Shown here: positions 53,999 to 61,973 of the stretch, piece after piece
Layout: the number at the start of each line of letters is the position of its first letter
How positions within the stretch are numbered: the stretch's first letter is position 1
DNA from: Winogradskyella flava
GTDB lineage: Bacteria; Bacteroidota; Bacteroidia; Flavobacteriales; Flavobacteriaceae
Assembly (NCBI RefSeq): GCF_014243395.1
Contig: NZ_JACLCP010000004.1
Span: 279,192 to 343,191 of the forward strand
Reading direction: 5' to 3'
Length of the DNA: 64,000 nucleotides
Translations under genes and position numbers: made by a program
Notes under the pieces: model-generated
Seen by the model: only the letters and a program-made list of their open reading frames with translations
The model's database searches: none
What the model was told of the DNA's origin: nothing

Positions 53999-54580
53999 CT
54001 ATATGAAACGAATTGGAAGGTTGAGAACGTCAAGATCATTACGTTTTAATTTCATGGCAGTCACAACAACAACGACAACATTAAAGGCATAACCTACAAA
54101 TAACACATACAATATAATTTGCGTATTGGAGAAAAATTGACGACTCATAAATGGTGAAATGGCTAAAAGTAATGAGAGGATGATCCACCATATAATTTGA
54201 AAATTAATGATACGTCTTCCGATGTCATCAACAATTTTGGACTTACGATTTCTATACCAGATTATGAGTGGGAAAATGATGTTGCCAAAAGGAATACCTA
54301 TAAACGATATAATTGATAGATTGATCAATTGAATAGAAGTCTTCTCGGAATTTTTTGTGCTTTCAATACGCTGAAACTTGTCTTGAAGCACCTTAGGTTC
54401 CATATTGAAAACATTGGATAGTACTTTCAATGTGTGGCCTTTAGGTTCTTTATTACTAGATTCTAAACGCTGAATGGTTCTAAGAGACAACCCAGATTTA
54501 TTGGCTAACTCAGCTTGAGTAAAACCTAATTGTTCTCTGATGTTTTTAATAATTGTCAAAATATCTGTAATAAGATCCAC
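53999..54580 (-). CDS. XRE-type regulator with membrane domain
   Basis: 193 residues. A Cro/C1-type helix-turn-helix (about 10-65; LGFTQAELANKSGLSLRTIQRLE) is joined to a C-terminal domain with four hydrophobic segments (about 82-180) resembling DUF4870-type membrane domains. It is probably a membrane-tethered regulator. The start at 54580 gives a short lead; Met-free alternatives do not exist. Targets unknown. Confidence 0.8.
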   Translation of the reverse strand: MDLITDILTIIKNIREQLGFTQAELANKSGLSLRTIQRLESSNKEPKGHTLKVLSNVFNMEPKVLQDKFQRIESTKNSEKTSIQLINLSIISFIGIPFGNIIFPLIIWYRNRKSKIVDDIGRRIINFQIIWWIILSLLLAISPFMSRQFFSNTQIILYVLFVGYAFNVVVVVVTAMKLKRNDLDVLNLPIRFI

Positions 54581-54674
54581 TACTAATTTAGTGAAAGAAA
54601 ACGTTATCGTAGAATTCTACGCACTTTTAAGTATAATAATTAGCAATTAAATAATTTTGTAAGCCAAAAAGAAT

Positions 54675-54750
54675 GTCATTTCGAGTGATTTTTGAGGAAA
54701 GAAAAAATTATACTTCGATAAGCGGAGCGGAGCTATTAAGAACGCTTTGA
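54675..54750. repeat. Dispersed intergenic repeat (GTCATTTCGAGTG type)
   Basis: GTCATTTCGAGTG at 54675-54687, followed by TTTTTGAGGAAAG and the GC-rich AAGCGGAGCGGAGCT, is of a kind I know as common between flavobacterial genes. Its first part is similar in reverse to the end of the 2184-2230 repeat. The rest of the 248-base gap shows nothing else. Confidence 0.4.
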
Positions 54751-54828
54751 ATTTGAGTTATATTTCCTTAATCATTTTCACTTGGAGAACAGATGAACAA
54801 AGTTGTTTAATATCAGTTTTAAAGACTT

Positions 54829-55590
54829 ATGCTAAAGAAGTTTATATATATTTTCTTAATACTACCAACAGTCCCCTTTGCCCAAATCAATGAAAGCGAT
54901 TCATTAAAAGTAAAGGCAGACTTATCGGTAACTGGCTTTTGGCAAGGTGGTAACGTGGAGACCTTAATTTTTAGAGCGAAATCTGGCGTAACTTATAAAC
55001 CATGGAAAAAATGGGTGGTAAAGACACAGAATTCATACGTATATCAGGAGTTTGGACGTGAAAAAGCAGATGCTGATATTTTAAGTCTTAATTTTTTATA
55101 TTTCAACCCTGAGAAAAAAATATACCCTCAAATTTTAGGTTTTTTTAGTACCAATTTTAGGCGCGAAATTAATTCGCGGTCATTGCTTGGTGCTGGTGTC
55201 ACTTGGCAAGCATATAAAAAAGATAAAGATTGGCTAAAGTTCTCGTTGACGAGTGAATACGAACAGACCAATTTTAATAATACCAACTTTAACCTTAATG
55301 AATATGACGGCAGCGACGAGATTAACACCTTTCGCGCTACGGTTTGGGTGAATGGGAAATACTACATGTTTAAGGATAAAGTGATTCTGAGTCACGAAAG
55401 CTATATACAACCCTCGTTAGAAGAAAGTAATAATTATCGTTGGCGTGCCGATTTTGGCCTGGAATTCCCGATCTGGAAATTCTTAAACTTTAAAATCAAC
55501 TACCTGCATACCTTTGAGAGTATCGTTGTAGAAAACCAAAAACGAGAAGATAAATTCTTGACGTTTGGGTTGACACTAAAGAGTTATTAA
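54829..55590 (+). CDS. DUF481-like outer-membrane protein
   Basis: 253 residues with a signal peptide (MLKKFIYIFLILPTVPFAQ). The rest shows the alternating pattern and aromatic girdle of a beta-barrel, with TGFWQGGNVETLIFRAKSGV near the start and a C-terminal strand ending in LTLKSY. This resembles DUF481 outer-membrane proteins of unknown role. It runs toward the end of the cassette array, stopping about 20 bases before its last recognisable motif. Confidence 0.7.
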   Translation: MLKKFIYIFLILPTVPFAQINESDSLKVKADLSVTGFWQGGNVETLIFRAKSGVTYKPWKKWVVKTQNSYVYQEFGREKADADILSLNFLYFNPEKKIYPQILGFFSTNFRREINSRSLLGAGVTWQAYKKDKDWLKFSLTSEYEQTNFNNTNFNLNEYDGSDEINTFRATVWVNGKYYMFKDKVILSHESYIQPSLEESNNYRWRADFGLEFPIWKFLNFKINYLHTFESIVVENQKREDKFLTFGLTLKSY

Positions 55591-55610
55591 CTTATCTATT
55601 TATTATTTGC

Positions 55611-55624
55611 TACAAGCTGTTCTT
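55611..55624 (-). repeat. Residual attC-like left arm at the array end
   Basis: TACAAGCTGTTCTT here is identical to 59328-59341, the outer arm of another attC-like site. The rest of the site is missing, so this is probably the worn end of the array. Confidence 0.55.
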
Positions 55625-55626
55625 GT

Positions 55627-56517
55627 CTAGTTTGAGTATAATTTAAAAAAGTCATCTACATCTTTAATATCTTGTATATCCAAGATCCAGCAAACTTCAG
55701 ATAAATCGGAGAAGTCCAGCCCTCCTGCGGCAACAGCTTTATTATTATAGCGGCCGTCTTTGCCATTATAGGTATTGGACAAGTCTATAGTGTGTTGCCA
55801 AATTTTAATCACTTGAGGATTGTCTATTTTACCTTTCCAGTCAGTATATTCAGCATCTTGAAATCCAGGAGTTCCGTTTCCAACAAAATTTCCATCCGCT
55901 ATTTTATGATAATTCGAATTTGTCTTGACGAAATCTAAACTTTTTGGAGTAGTTGTTTGTTCGTTCCAATCACTATGTTGCACTACATGAATACGCTGCA
56001 GTGTATTCACTTTTGGTAAACCCAGCTGAATAGCCTTAACTATGCGAGCTGTAAAGTCTGATTGCCCAGCTTCAGCAATCCAGATATCACCTTTTCCTAA
56101 GAGTGTTGATTTAACTTTGACCTTAACTTTTTCAATTGCCGAGATGACATCGTCATGTGCATCCGTCCAATTGTCATCGAAAACGAGCTGAAACAAGGTA
56201 TTAGGTGGAACATATAATCCATCCTGAATGCCATAAGTTCCAGCTACAGCGTGATACTTTAGTTTAGAATAGGTTGTGTCTGTTAATAAAGTTGCTAAAG
56301 CGGCAATAGAGTGCAGGTCATCTACATCAGTTTTGCAATCAAACTGCACTAATAGTAAGTCCTTTTCTATATTGAACCTTTTAGTATGTGAGTTCCTATT
56401 ATTTAACACCTTGTCATCAAAAGATGTGGAAATGGTCCTCATTTCGATATTGGAGTCTTTGTCAGAGTTTTTACATCCAATCAAAACCATAAGAACTAAA
56501 ACAAATACAATTTTCAT
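55627..56517 (-). CDS. Cassette lipoprotein with nucleoside-hydrolase-like motif
   Basis: 296 residues, lipobox VLMVLIGC. The segment LVQFDCKTDVDDLHSIAAL carries a D-x-x-x-D-x-D-D pattern reminiscent of the calcium-binding DTDPGIDD of nucleoside hydrolases, and HVVQHSDWNEQ lies in the middle. The similarity is weak, so a hydrolase role is only a suggestion. Last cassette of the array: it is flanked upstream by the site at 56534-56643 and downstream by the residual arm. Confidence 0.65.
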   Translation of the reverse strand: MKIVFVLVLMVLIGCKNSDKDSNIEMRTISTSFDDKVLNNRNSHTKRFNIEKDLLLVQFDCKTDVDDLHSIAALATLLTDTTYSKLKYHAVAGTYGIQDGLYVPPNTLFQLVFDDNWTDAHDDVISAIEKVKVKVKSTLLGKGDIWIAEAGQSDFTARIVKAIQLGLPKVNTLQRIHVVQHSDWNEQTTTPKSLDFVKTNSNYHKIADGNFVGNGTPGFQDAEYTDWKGKIDNPQVIKIWQHTIDLSNTYNGKDGRYNNKAVAAGGLDFSDLSEVCWILDIQDIKDVDDFFKLYSN

Positions 56518-56533
56518 ATTTACAACTTTAATT

Positions 56534-56643
56534 CACATAACAGCATGTGTGCCTAGTAAAGCAACTAAGTTAGTAAATACAAATTGAATAGAGGCTAACG
56601 AGCGAACTGGTGCAGGCAATTACATATAGCCATTGTTATACCC
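56534..56643 (-). repeat. attC-like site a
   Basis: Outer arms ATAACA (56537-56542) and TGTTAT (56634-56639) pair. The inner block GCAACTAAGTTAGTAAATAC matches other sites. It separates the nucleoside-hydrolase-like gene from the serine hydrolase gene. Confidence 0.65.
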
Positions 56644-56645
56644 AG

Positions 56646-57812
56646 TTATTTAATCTTTAATAACGGAATTATTCTGTCCTGTAAAACTTTTCGAGTTGAC
56701 TTTTCAGGGGCGTCATTAATATTCCAACCATTAAATACAATTATTAAATCGTATTCTAGCGCTATCATTAGGTATTGTCCACCATATCCAATTCCAGCAA
56801 CAATTTCACTTTTCCCATTATAGTGATGAGGAATCCACCATTGATAGCCATATCCAATTTTACTATTGTTGTCAGGGTCGATGCTTTCTATTATTGGACT
56901 TGTCGAGGATAAAACCCAACTTTCAGATACAATTTGTTTGTCATGCCATTTTCCTTTATTAAGAAAAAGAGTCCCTATCTTAGCTAAGTCTTCTGTTCTC
57001 AGAAATAAACCGCCCTCTGTATCAATTTCTCCATCTGGTGTTTCTTTCCAATAATAATCTGTAATTCCAAGTGGCCCAAATAATTTTTCTTCAGCCCATT
57101 TGTCAATACGTTTTCCAGTAATATTTCTAGTGATTTTACCTAATAGAACACTTGCTCCGCTATTATACTCGAATTTGGTGCCTGGAATTGCATCTGTAGG
57201 TTTGTTGAGAACGTATTGTATCCATTCATCACTTTTCTCTAATAAGTTACAGTCATTTATTGGATCTGTATAATCATCTTCGTTCCATTCCAAACCACTT
57301 CTCATTGTCAATAAATCTTCAATAGTAATATCATTTTTTCTTGAGTCTTCAAAGTTGAATTCATAATTTTTGAAAAAGGACATTCCCTTTGTCTCAATAG
57401 TATAATCTTCATTTAAATCTAGAGCTATGCCTAAGAGAATAGAAGAAACACTTTTGGTAATAGATTGTAATGTGTGTAGTTCACTCTGTTTGTAATAAGG
57501 ATGCCAACTGGGATGATTGTAATTATATTGATGATTAGTAGTATCATATTTTTGTGCAATCGATTCATAGTCTTGTTTATACTTGAAATCTGCCAATACC
57601 TCATCATTTTGTATAACCATAAAACGGTCAATTAATCCGTATTCTCCATTATTTATTTCTAAATTAATAGAATCTATTACTGCAGAAAGGACATTTAGGG
57701 AAGTTAACTTTTCTGCGTCATTAGTTGAGTTTTTATTTTTTGAGTTACAACCAATAATGACAACCATAAACGAAATTGAAAATACTATTGTAATATTATT
57801 TATTGTTCTCAT
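56646..57812 (-). CDS. Cassette serine hydrolase (beta-lactamase/class C family) lipoprotein
   Basis: 388 residues, lipobox FMVVIIGC. The beta-lactamase-family SxxK is in QSITKSVSSILLG, the YxN-like motif in FEYNSGASVLLG, and GIGYGGQYLMI is at the third-motif position. Relatives are esterases, DD-peptidases or amidases; substrate unknown. Its borders carry TTATACCC (minus) upstream and its reverse complement GGGTATAA downstream, which marks it as one cassette of about 1.2 kb. Confidence 0.85.
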   Translation of the reverse strand: MRTINNITIVFSISFMVVIIGCNSKNKNSTNDAEKLTSLNVLSAVIDSINLEINNGEYGLIDRFMVIQNDEVLADFKYKQDYESIAQKYDTTNHQYNYNHPSWHPYYKQSELHTLQSITKSVSSILLGIALDLNEDYTIETKGMSFFKNYEFNFEDSRKNDITIEDLLTMRSGLEWNEDDYTDPINDCNLLEKSDEWIQYVLNKPTDAIPGTKFEYNSGASVLLGKITRNITGKRIDKWAEEKLFGPLGITDYYWKETPDGEIDTEGGLFLRTEDLAKIGTLFLNKGKWHDKQIVSESWVLSSTSPIIESIDPDNNSKIGYGYQWWIPHHYNGKSEIVAGIGYGGQYLMIALEYDLIIVFNGWNINDAPEKSTRKVLQDRIIPLLKIK

Positions 57813-57836
57813 AATTTTGTTCTATTTGGGTATAAA

Positions 57837-57963
57837 GGTCTTGGCTATGGTTTCGTTGCGGAATGGCACGCGAGTAATATTCCGTCGATAAGAGCGAAGT
57901 GAACTGGCGAAGCAATTCCTACTAGGAATTTCAGACTAGTGCGCCACACACACACACAATGTT
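57837..57963 (-). repeat. attC-like site b
   Basis: Contains TGGCTATGGTTTCGTTGCGG and an AATTCCTACTAGGAATT hairpin, but its far end is replaced by a CA dinucleotide run (CACACACACACACA). It is a diverged site. Confidence 0.5.
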
Positions 57964-58420
57964 AGTTACTAGCATTTAGATGCCACCTAAATATTCCCTT
58001 TTCCGTTATCTTTGCGCCAAGTCTATTGTAGAATTCAATTGCTTTGACGTTATCCTTTTCCACTTCCCATCGAATTAGACTTATATTTTTTTCTTTGCAA
58101 ATATTTTTTGCGTGTTCCATTAACATTAAGCCAACTTTTTGACCTCTAAATTCTTCCCAAACAAATAAATCATCCAAGTTCATATATTCACAGCCATTCC
58201 ATATTGAATAATTCCAGGTATAAGAAAGATACCCAGCAACCTTACTATTGAAATCCGCTATTATAGCGCCGAATTTAGGTTCGTTATTAAAACCTGAATT
58301 CAACATTTCCTCCTTATTTGTTAGAACATATTCTTCTTGATTATGAAACTTTGCAATTCCCAATATCAAATCAAATAATGTATCAATATCATTTTTTGTT
58401 GCGTCTCTTGTTGTAATCAT
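57962..58420 (-). CDS. Cassette GNAT acetyltransferase
   Basis: 152 residues. DDLFVWEEFRGQKVGLMLMEHA holds the acetyl-CoA loop R/QxxGxG/A (RGQKVG), and KDNVKAIEFYNRLGA is the classic GNAT C-terminal motif, similar to diamine N-acetyltransferases. Substrate unknown. Its stop is inside the next site. Its borders match imperfectly: GTTAGTTACTAGC at 57961 against the reverse complement of 58434-58446 (10 of 13). Confidence 0.87.
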   Translation of the reverse strand: MITTRDATKNDIDTLFDLILGIAKFHNQEEYVLTNKEEMLNSGFNNEPKFGAIIADFNSKVAGYLSYTWNYSIWNGCEYMNLDDLFVWEEFRGQKVGLMLMEHAKNICKEKNISLIRWEVEKDNVKAIEFYNRLGAKITEKGIFRWHLNASN

Positions 58421-58446
58421 TGTTGTGTTTTTAGCTTGTAGCTAAA

Positions 58447-58622
58447 GGTTTTATGTATGGTTTCGTTATTTGTTCTAGCAACTAATTTAGCAAATACAGA
58501 TTGAATAGACACGAACAAAATGAACTGTTCGTAGTGGAAATCCTAAAGATACCAACGTAACGAACTGGCGCAAGGAGTTTTCGAAAGTTGGCCAGTATAA
58601 GCAGCGAATTATATGCGATATC
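58447..58622 (-). repeat. attC-like site c
   Basis: Longest site, about 176 bp. It shares GCAACTAATTTAGCAAATACA and ATTGAATAGACACGAA with site e, and ATGTATGGTTTCGTTA with others; an extra 45-60 bp is inserted in its middle. End reads GCAGCGAATTATATGCGATATC. Confidence 0.6.
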
Positions 58623-58628
58623 ATATTT

Positions 58629-59186
58629 TTATTCTAATTCTGCTTTAAAATCACCTTTTATTTCAATTTCTCCACTACAATCCGATTCACAAATTCCTTT
58701 AAAATAAAATGTTCCAAAAATCATTTCTCCTTTTTGTTTAGGAATTGATTTAATAATTAATTCCTGTTTAAGTGTTTTTACTTTGGGGTCAATTGGTGGT
58801 CCAGACATCCAATACTTAAAATTCGATTTGAATTGATTGTCAACTATTTTTATGGTCAAATTTTGACTGTACGCTGGATTAGTCTCAAATATTTTCAATT
58901 CAAGAGTGTCAGAGTCAATTCGTTTTAATTTCGCAAACCTCATTAGTCTTAAACTATCGCTATTTACAATCGCGTTGGATTTAATAATATATTGAGTTGA
59001 ATCAGGAATATTGTCATAGCCAAATTCCGTTTTTAAAGTCAAAGGATTAAGCATAAATTCAGTTGAGCTGAATAAATTACTACGCAATTCCTTGTCAATA
59101 GCTACTTCATCAAATTGCGTTTTGTTCTTTTGAATTCCACAAGAGACTAAAATCGTACAAAGCACTATTATCAGTAGTTTTTTCAA
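58629..59186 (-). CDS. Cassette lipoprotein, unknown function
   Basis: About 185 residues from TTG 59186, which starts a clean lipoprotein signal (MKKLLIIVLCTILVSC). The upstream ATG (59216) is just past the end of the neighbouring attC-like site, so it is less likely. The mature part is beta-rich with a disulfide-like GICESDCSGEIEI near the end. No recognised family. Confidence 0.65.
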   Translation of the reverse strand: MKKLLIIVLCTILVSCGIQKNKTQFDEVAIDKELRSNLFSSTEFMLNPLTLKTEFGYDNIPDSTQYIIKSNAIVNSDSLRLMRFAKLKRIDSDTLELKIFETNPAYSQNLTIKIVDNQFKSNFKYWMSGPPIDPKVKTLKQELIIKSIPKQKGEMIFGTFYFKGICESDCSGEIEIKGDFKAELE

Positions 59187-59218
59187 TTCAGAGTTAGTTT
59201 TACAGATGACATACAACG

Positions 59219-59341
59219 CGTTCGCTTACAGCTTTTGCTTAGTTGAGCAACTAAGTTAGAAAACAAATCACAGATAGGAAATTCCAGCAGAACTTTCGTA
59301 CGTTGTCGGTAATCAAGCAATGAATTATACAAGCTGTTCTT
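59219..59341 (-). repeat. attC-like site d
   Basis: Arms ACAGCTT (59228-59234) and AAGCTGT (59331-59337) pair. It shares AAATCACAGATAG and GAAATTCCAGC with sites f and h, and GCAACTAAGTTAGAAAAC with the whole set. Confidence 0.65.
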
Positions 59342-60014
59342 CGCTGTTTTTTTCTTTCCACAATTTTATAATATCAGTTATATGCGAATATATTACAATA
59401 GGAACTATTGTTGCTGGCAATAAAATGAAAGGAAAATAATTAGGTGCTTTAGTTGGCTTTTCAAATCCGAACATTTGAATTGGTAATTCGCTCGATAAAA
59501 TTCCATTTGCAAATACAAATAGAATTAAGAATAGACCAATCATGTTCCAAATAATCAAAATATTTCGACCAATAATGTTCTTTAAGAATAATATTCCAAT
59601 TATAGGTGCTGAAATTCCTGCCAAAATATCAAAGTTCCGCCCCTCAAATGTCATTAATTCAGGCATCATATTGTTCAGGTATAGATAAAGAAGAACAATT
59701 TCGACTGGCAATCTAATTGTATGTATAAACGTATTTAATTTTTTATTTTCAATTATCCAATTCAAAGGTCTTTTTGTAAGCCCATAAATAAGAGTTATAA
59801 AAACTGGAATTAATACAATCAAAAATCTTGGCGGAATTAAATCAGTTTTTTCATAAAATCCTGAAAATGCCAAAATTGATTGAATTAAACTCCAAATTAT
59901 TATCAGATAGGTTAATTTATTCGGTTTTCCATTTGTGTAATGAAAAATGCCGATTGTTAAAACTGCAGTTAATAAGAACAACCAATTAATCCAATTCGGT
60001 AAGTTTTCAATCAT
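59325..60014 (-). CDS. Cassette multi-pass membrane protein, unknown
   Basis: 229 residues with about seven hydrophobic segments spread over the whole length and few polar loops (KRPLNWIIENKK is one). C-terminal tail KLWKEKNSEEQLV. No recognised motif. The stop codon TAA lies inside the next attC-like site (GTATAA), as is usual for cassette genes. One gene between sites d and e. Confidence 0.7.
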   Translation of the reverse strand: MIENLPNWINWLFLLTAVLTIGIFHYTNGKPNKLTYLIIIWSLIQSILAFSGFYEKTDLIPPRFLIVLIPVFITLIYGLTKRPLNWIIENKKLNTFIHTIRLPVEIVLLYLYLNNMMPELMTFEGRNFDILAGISAPIIGILFLKNIIGRNILIIWNMIGLFLILFVFANGILSSELPIQMFGFEKPTKAPNYFPFILLPATIVPIVIYSHITDIIKLWKEKNSEEQLV

Positions 60015-60036
60015 AATTTATGGGTTTGTCCAAATA

Positions 60037-60152
60037 GCACACAACGTTTTTGCTTAGTTAAGCAACTAATTTAGCAAATACAAACCGAATAGACACGAAT
60101 GAAGTAGATTGATGTAAGTAATTCAGCCTAATGAGCTAGAGCCGTTGTTCTG
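60037..60152 (-). repeat. attC-like site e
   Basis: Arms ACAACG (60041-60046) and CGTTGT (60143-60148) pair. Inner blocks GCTTAGTTAAGCAACTAATT and ACCGAATAGACACGAA match sites c and a; the site lacks the central hairpin and is the shortest. Confidence 0.65.
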
Positions 60153-60160
60153 AGGCATTT

Positions 60161-61018
60161 TTATTCCACCTTAATCGAAAAATCATCAACGAACAACTCT
60201 ATATTTCCTGCTGTTGGGTTTGCTGTGGCTCCAATCTGTACACGTTCATAAAAGGTAGGCTCTTGTAATGAAAAATCAATTCCTTGGTTTAAGAAAACAT
60301 CCCTGAAAACCTGTGCATTTGGCATATTCATTCCAGCCTGGTTAATAACTTCCGTTTCGTTAATGATTAATCTATTACGGCCATTTTCATTATCTGACAT
60401 GGTCATTTCCCATTGGACTGAAACCCATTGATTTCTTGGAAAAGCAATATTTGTTTGTTGTATTGTTGTTCCTGATATTTTTCCTCTTTCAATTGAAAGA
60501 TAATCATTACCACCAGACATCATAAGTCTCACACCTGGACACTGATTTTCTGAACCATAATTATCTCCAACAGTTGGATCCCAACAAGAACAGCATTCTA
60601 AATCTATAAGAAGCAAATTTTCGAGAGATTCTGTTCCCACTATATAGAAGTCAGCTTTTATCGTGACCTTACTACCTGAAACTATGTTTAATCCATTTTT
60701 CTCAATATCTACTTTTGATAAATCAGAATCTGACTGATTTGCAAAAATGTAAAGTGCATTCTGTCCCTCGTTAAATTCAGTAGTGGAAATTGATATTTCA
60801 TTAGTAGCGTTTGAAGGGTCGGTTTGTTGAATAGTTGACCATCTATTGCCATTTGACAGAAAAAGTTCGTCTAACAAGTTATTTTGAGTTTCAAATCCAT
60901 CTTCAAATATGAAACTCTCCGTCAAAGGTTCTTCTATGTTATTTTCATCTGTGTCACAGGCAATAAAAAGAAACATAGCGATGATATAAAACAATAATTG
61001 AGCTCTTTTCATAATCAT
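60161..61018 (-). CDS. Cassette lipoprotein with jelly-roll (LamG/lyase-like) domain
   Basis: 285 residues, lipobox AMFLFIAC. The mature protein reads as a concanavalin-like jelly roll: FEDGFE, NALYIFANQSD, NQWVSVQWEM and a C-terminal FVDDFSIKV, as in polysaccharide-lyase-like or laminin-G-like domains. A cysteine-rich patch (LECCSCWDP) is unusual. It may bind or cut a polysaccharide; I cannot tell which. The start ATG 61018 overlaps the stop of a short reading frame that runs out of the upstream site. Confidence 0.75.
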   Translation of the reverse strand: MIMKRAQLLFYIIAMFLFIACDTDENNIEEPLTESFIFEDGFETQNNLLDELFLSNGNRWSTIQQTDPSNATNEISISTTEFNEGQNALYIFANQSDSDLSKVDIEKNGLNIVSGSKVTIKADFYIVGTESLENLLLIDLECCSCWDPTVGDNYGSENQCPGVRLMMSGGNDYLSIERGKISGTTIQQTNIAFPRNQWVSVQWEMTMSDNENGRNRLIINETEVINQAGMNMPNAQVFRDVFLNQGIDFSLQEPTFYERVQIGATANPTAGNIELFVDDFSIKVE

Positions 61019-61089
61019 TTAACGTTCAGAATATTGTCTTGTTGTGATAGTTTTCTAAAATGTGCTACACAGGCGTATTCGACATCATC

Positions 61090-61209
61090 GGTTTCGTGTA
61101 TGATTTCGTTGTGTGTTTTAACACCAAAGTTAGAAAAAATCACAGATAGAAAGTCCGCAATTACTTTCGTAAGTAGGCAGTCAACTAGCAATGAATTATA
61201 CACGTTGTT
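61090..61209 (-). repeat. attC-like site f
   Basis: CGTGTAT (61095-61101) pairs with ATACACG (61198-61204). It shares AAATCACAGATAGAAA and TAGCAATGAATTATACAC with sites d and h. It is followed, in gene direction, by a 28-base extension shared with site h. Confidence 0.7.
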
Positions 61210-61229
61210 GGCAGCTGATTTTTGTTAGA

Positions 61230-61817
61230 TTACATATAAAAATATTTCCACAACCAAATTCCAGAATAATTTGTAATACACATATCTTTAATTTCAAAGT
61301 TCATTATTCTATCTTCGGTTAATGGTTTTAACTTTTCCTTTTTCATAAATTGTTTAAAGAGATAAGATTTCTCCTTAAACCAATTTCCCTTTTGACTTTT
61401 CGAAACTGCATATACTTTTAAATAATTTTTATTTTCATTTAATTCAGTCACGATATCTTCTAGAAAATCAGTTGAGTTATCTTCGAATTCAGAATTTGAT
61501 TCTTTATCAATCCATCCATTTTCCTTTAAAGTCTGAATTCCGTTGTTCGAGTTCGAATCAAATTTTAAATTAATTTCAAAGTTGATGTCAATTAATCCAT
61601 ATTTAGCTATTGTTCCTTTTATGCTGTTACTTTTATTTGATTTTACTTGAACATTAAGTTTTTCTTGTATCAGAAATTTTAATTCCTCCATAATTTCTTC
61701 TCCACTTTTCGATATATCAATAGGAATTTCTATTCCAATATAATCAGTAATTGAGTTATAACTCAACTCTCGATGGATTGTTCTTAATGTCTTAATGTTA
61801 TTCTTATTCACGGTCAT
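61230..61817 (-). CDS. Cassette protein of unknown function
   Basis: 195 residues from ATG 61817. This start lies 11 bases inside the cassette border GTTGGCAGC, whereas the longer open frame would begin in the neighbouring site, so the short form is chosen. Soluble, charged, with mixed alpha and beta, ending NYSGIWLWKYFYM. No signal peptide and no recognised family. Both borders (61207-61215 and 61829-61837) match in reverse complement, so the cassette is about 620 bp. Confidence 0.7.
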   Translation of the reverse strand: MTVNKNNIKTLRTIHRELSYNSITDYIGIEIPIDISKSGEEIMEELKFLIQEKLNVQVKSNKSNSIKGTIAKYGLIDINFEINLKFDSNSNNGIQTLKENGWIDKESNSEFEDNSTDFLEDIVTELNENKNYLKVYAVSKSQKGNWFKEKSYLFKQFMKKEKLKPLTEDRIMNFEIKDMCITNYSGIWLWKYFYM

Positions 61818-61833
61818 TTTCTCAACTTGCTGC

Positions 61834-61961
61834 CAACGTGTTTGTATATGGTTAGTTGCGTGTTTCAGCAACTAATTTAGTAAACAAAAACGAACGCGAG
61901 AAAATTCCGAAGGAATTTTCCAAATAGGCAACGACCAAAGCAATGAGCTATACACGTTGTT
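61834..61961 (-). repeat. attC-like site g
   Basis: Best-preserved site. Outer arms CAACGTG (61834-61840) and CACGTTG (61953-61959) pair perfectly; inner TATATGGTTAGTTGC faces GCAATGAGCTATA; the middle AAAATTCCGAAGGAATTTT is a hairpin. Confidence 0.75.
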
Positions 61962-61973
61962 GTAAAACGTTTT

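Noticed and set aside
61015..61203. 62-codon frame ending with an overlap to the jelly-roll lipoprotein start
   Set aside because: Most of it is the attC-like site f itself; only the last part could be coding, and this is treated as a stub in the findings.
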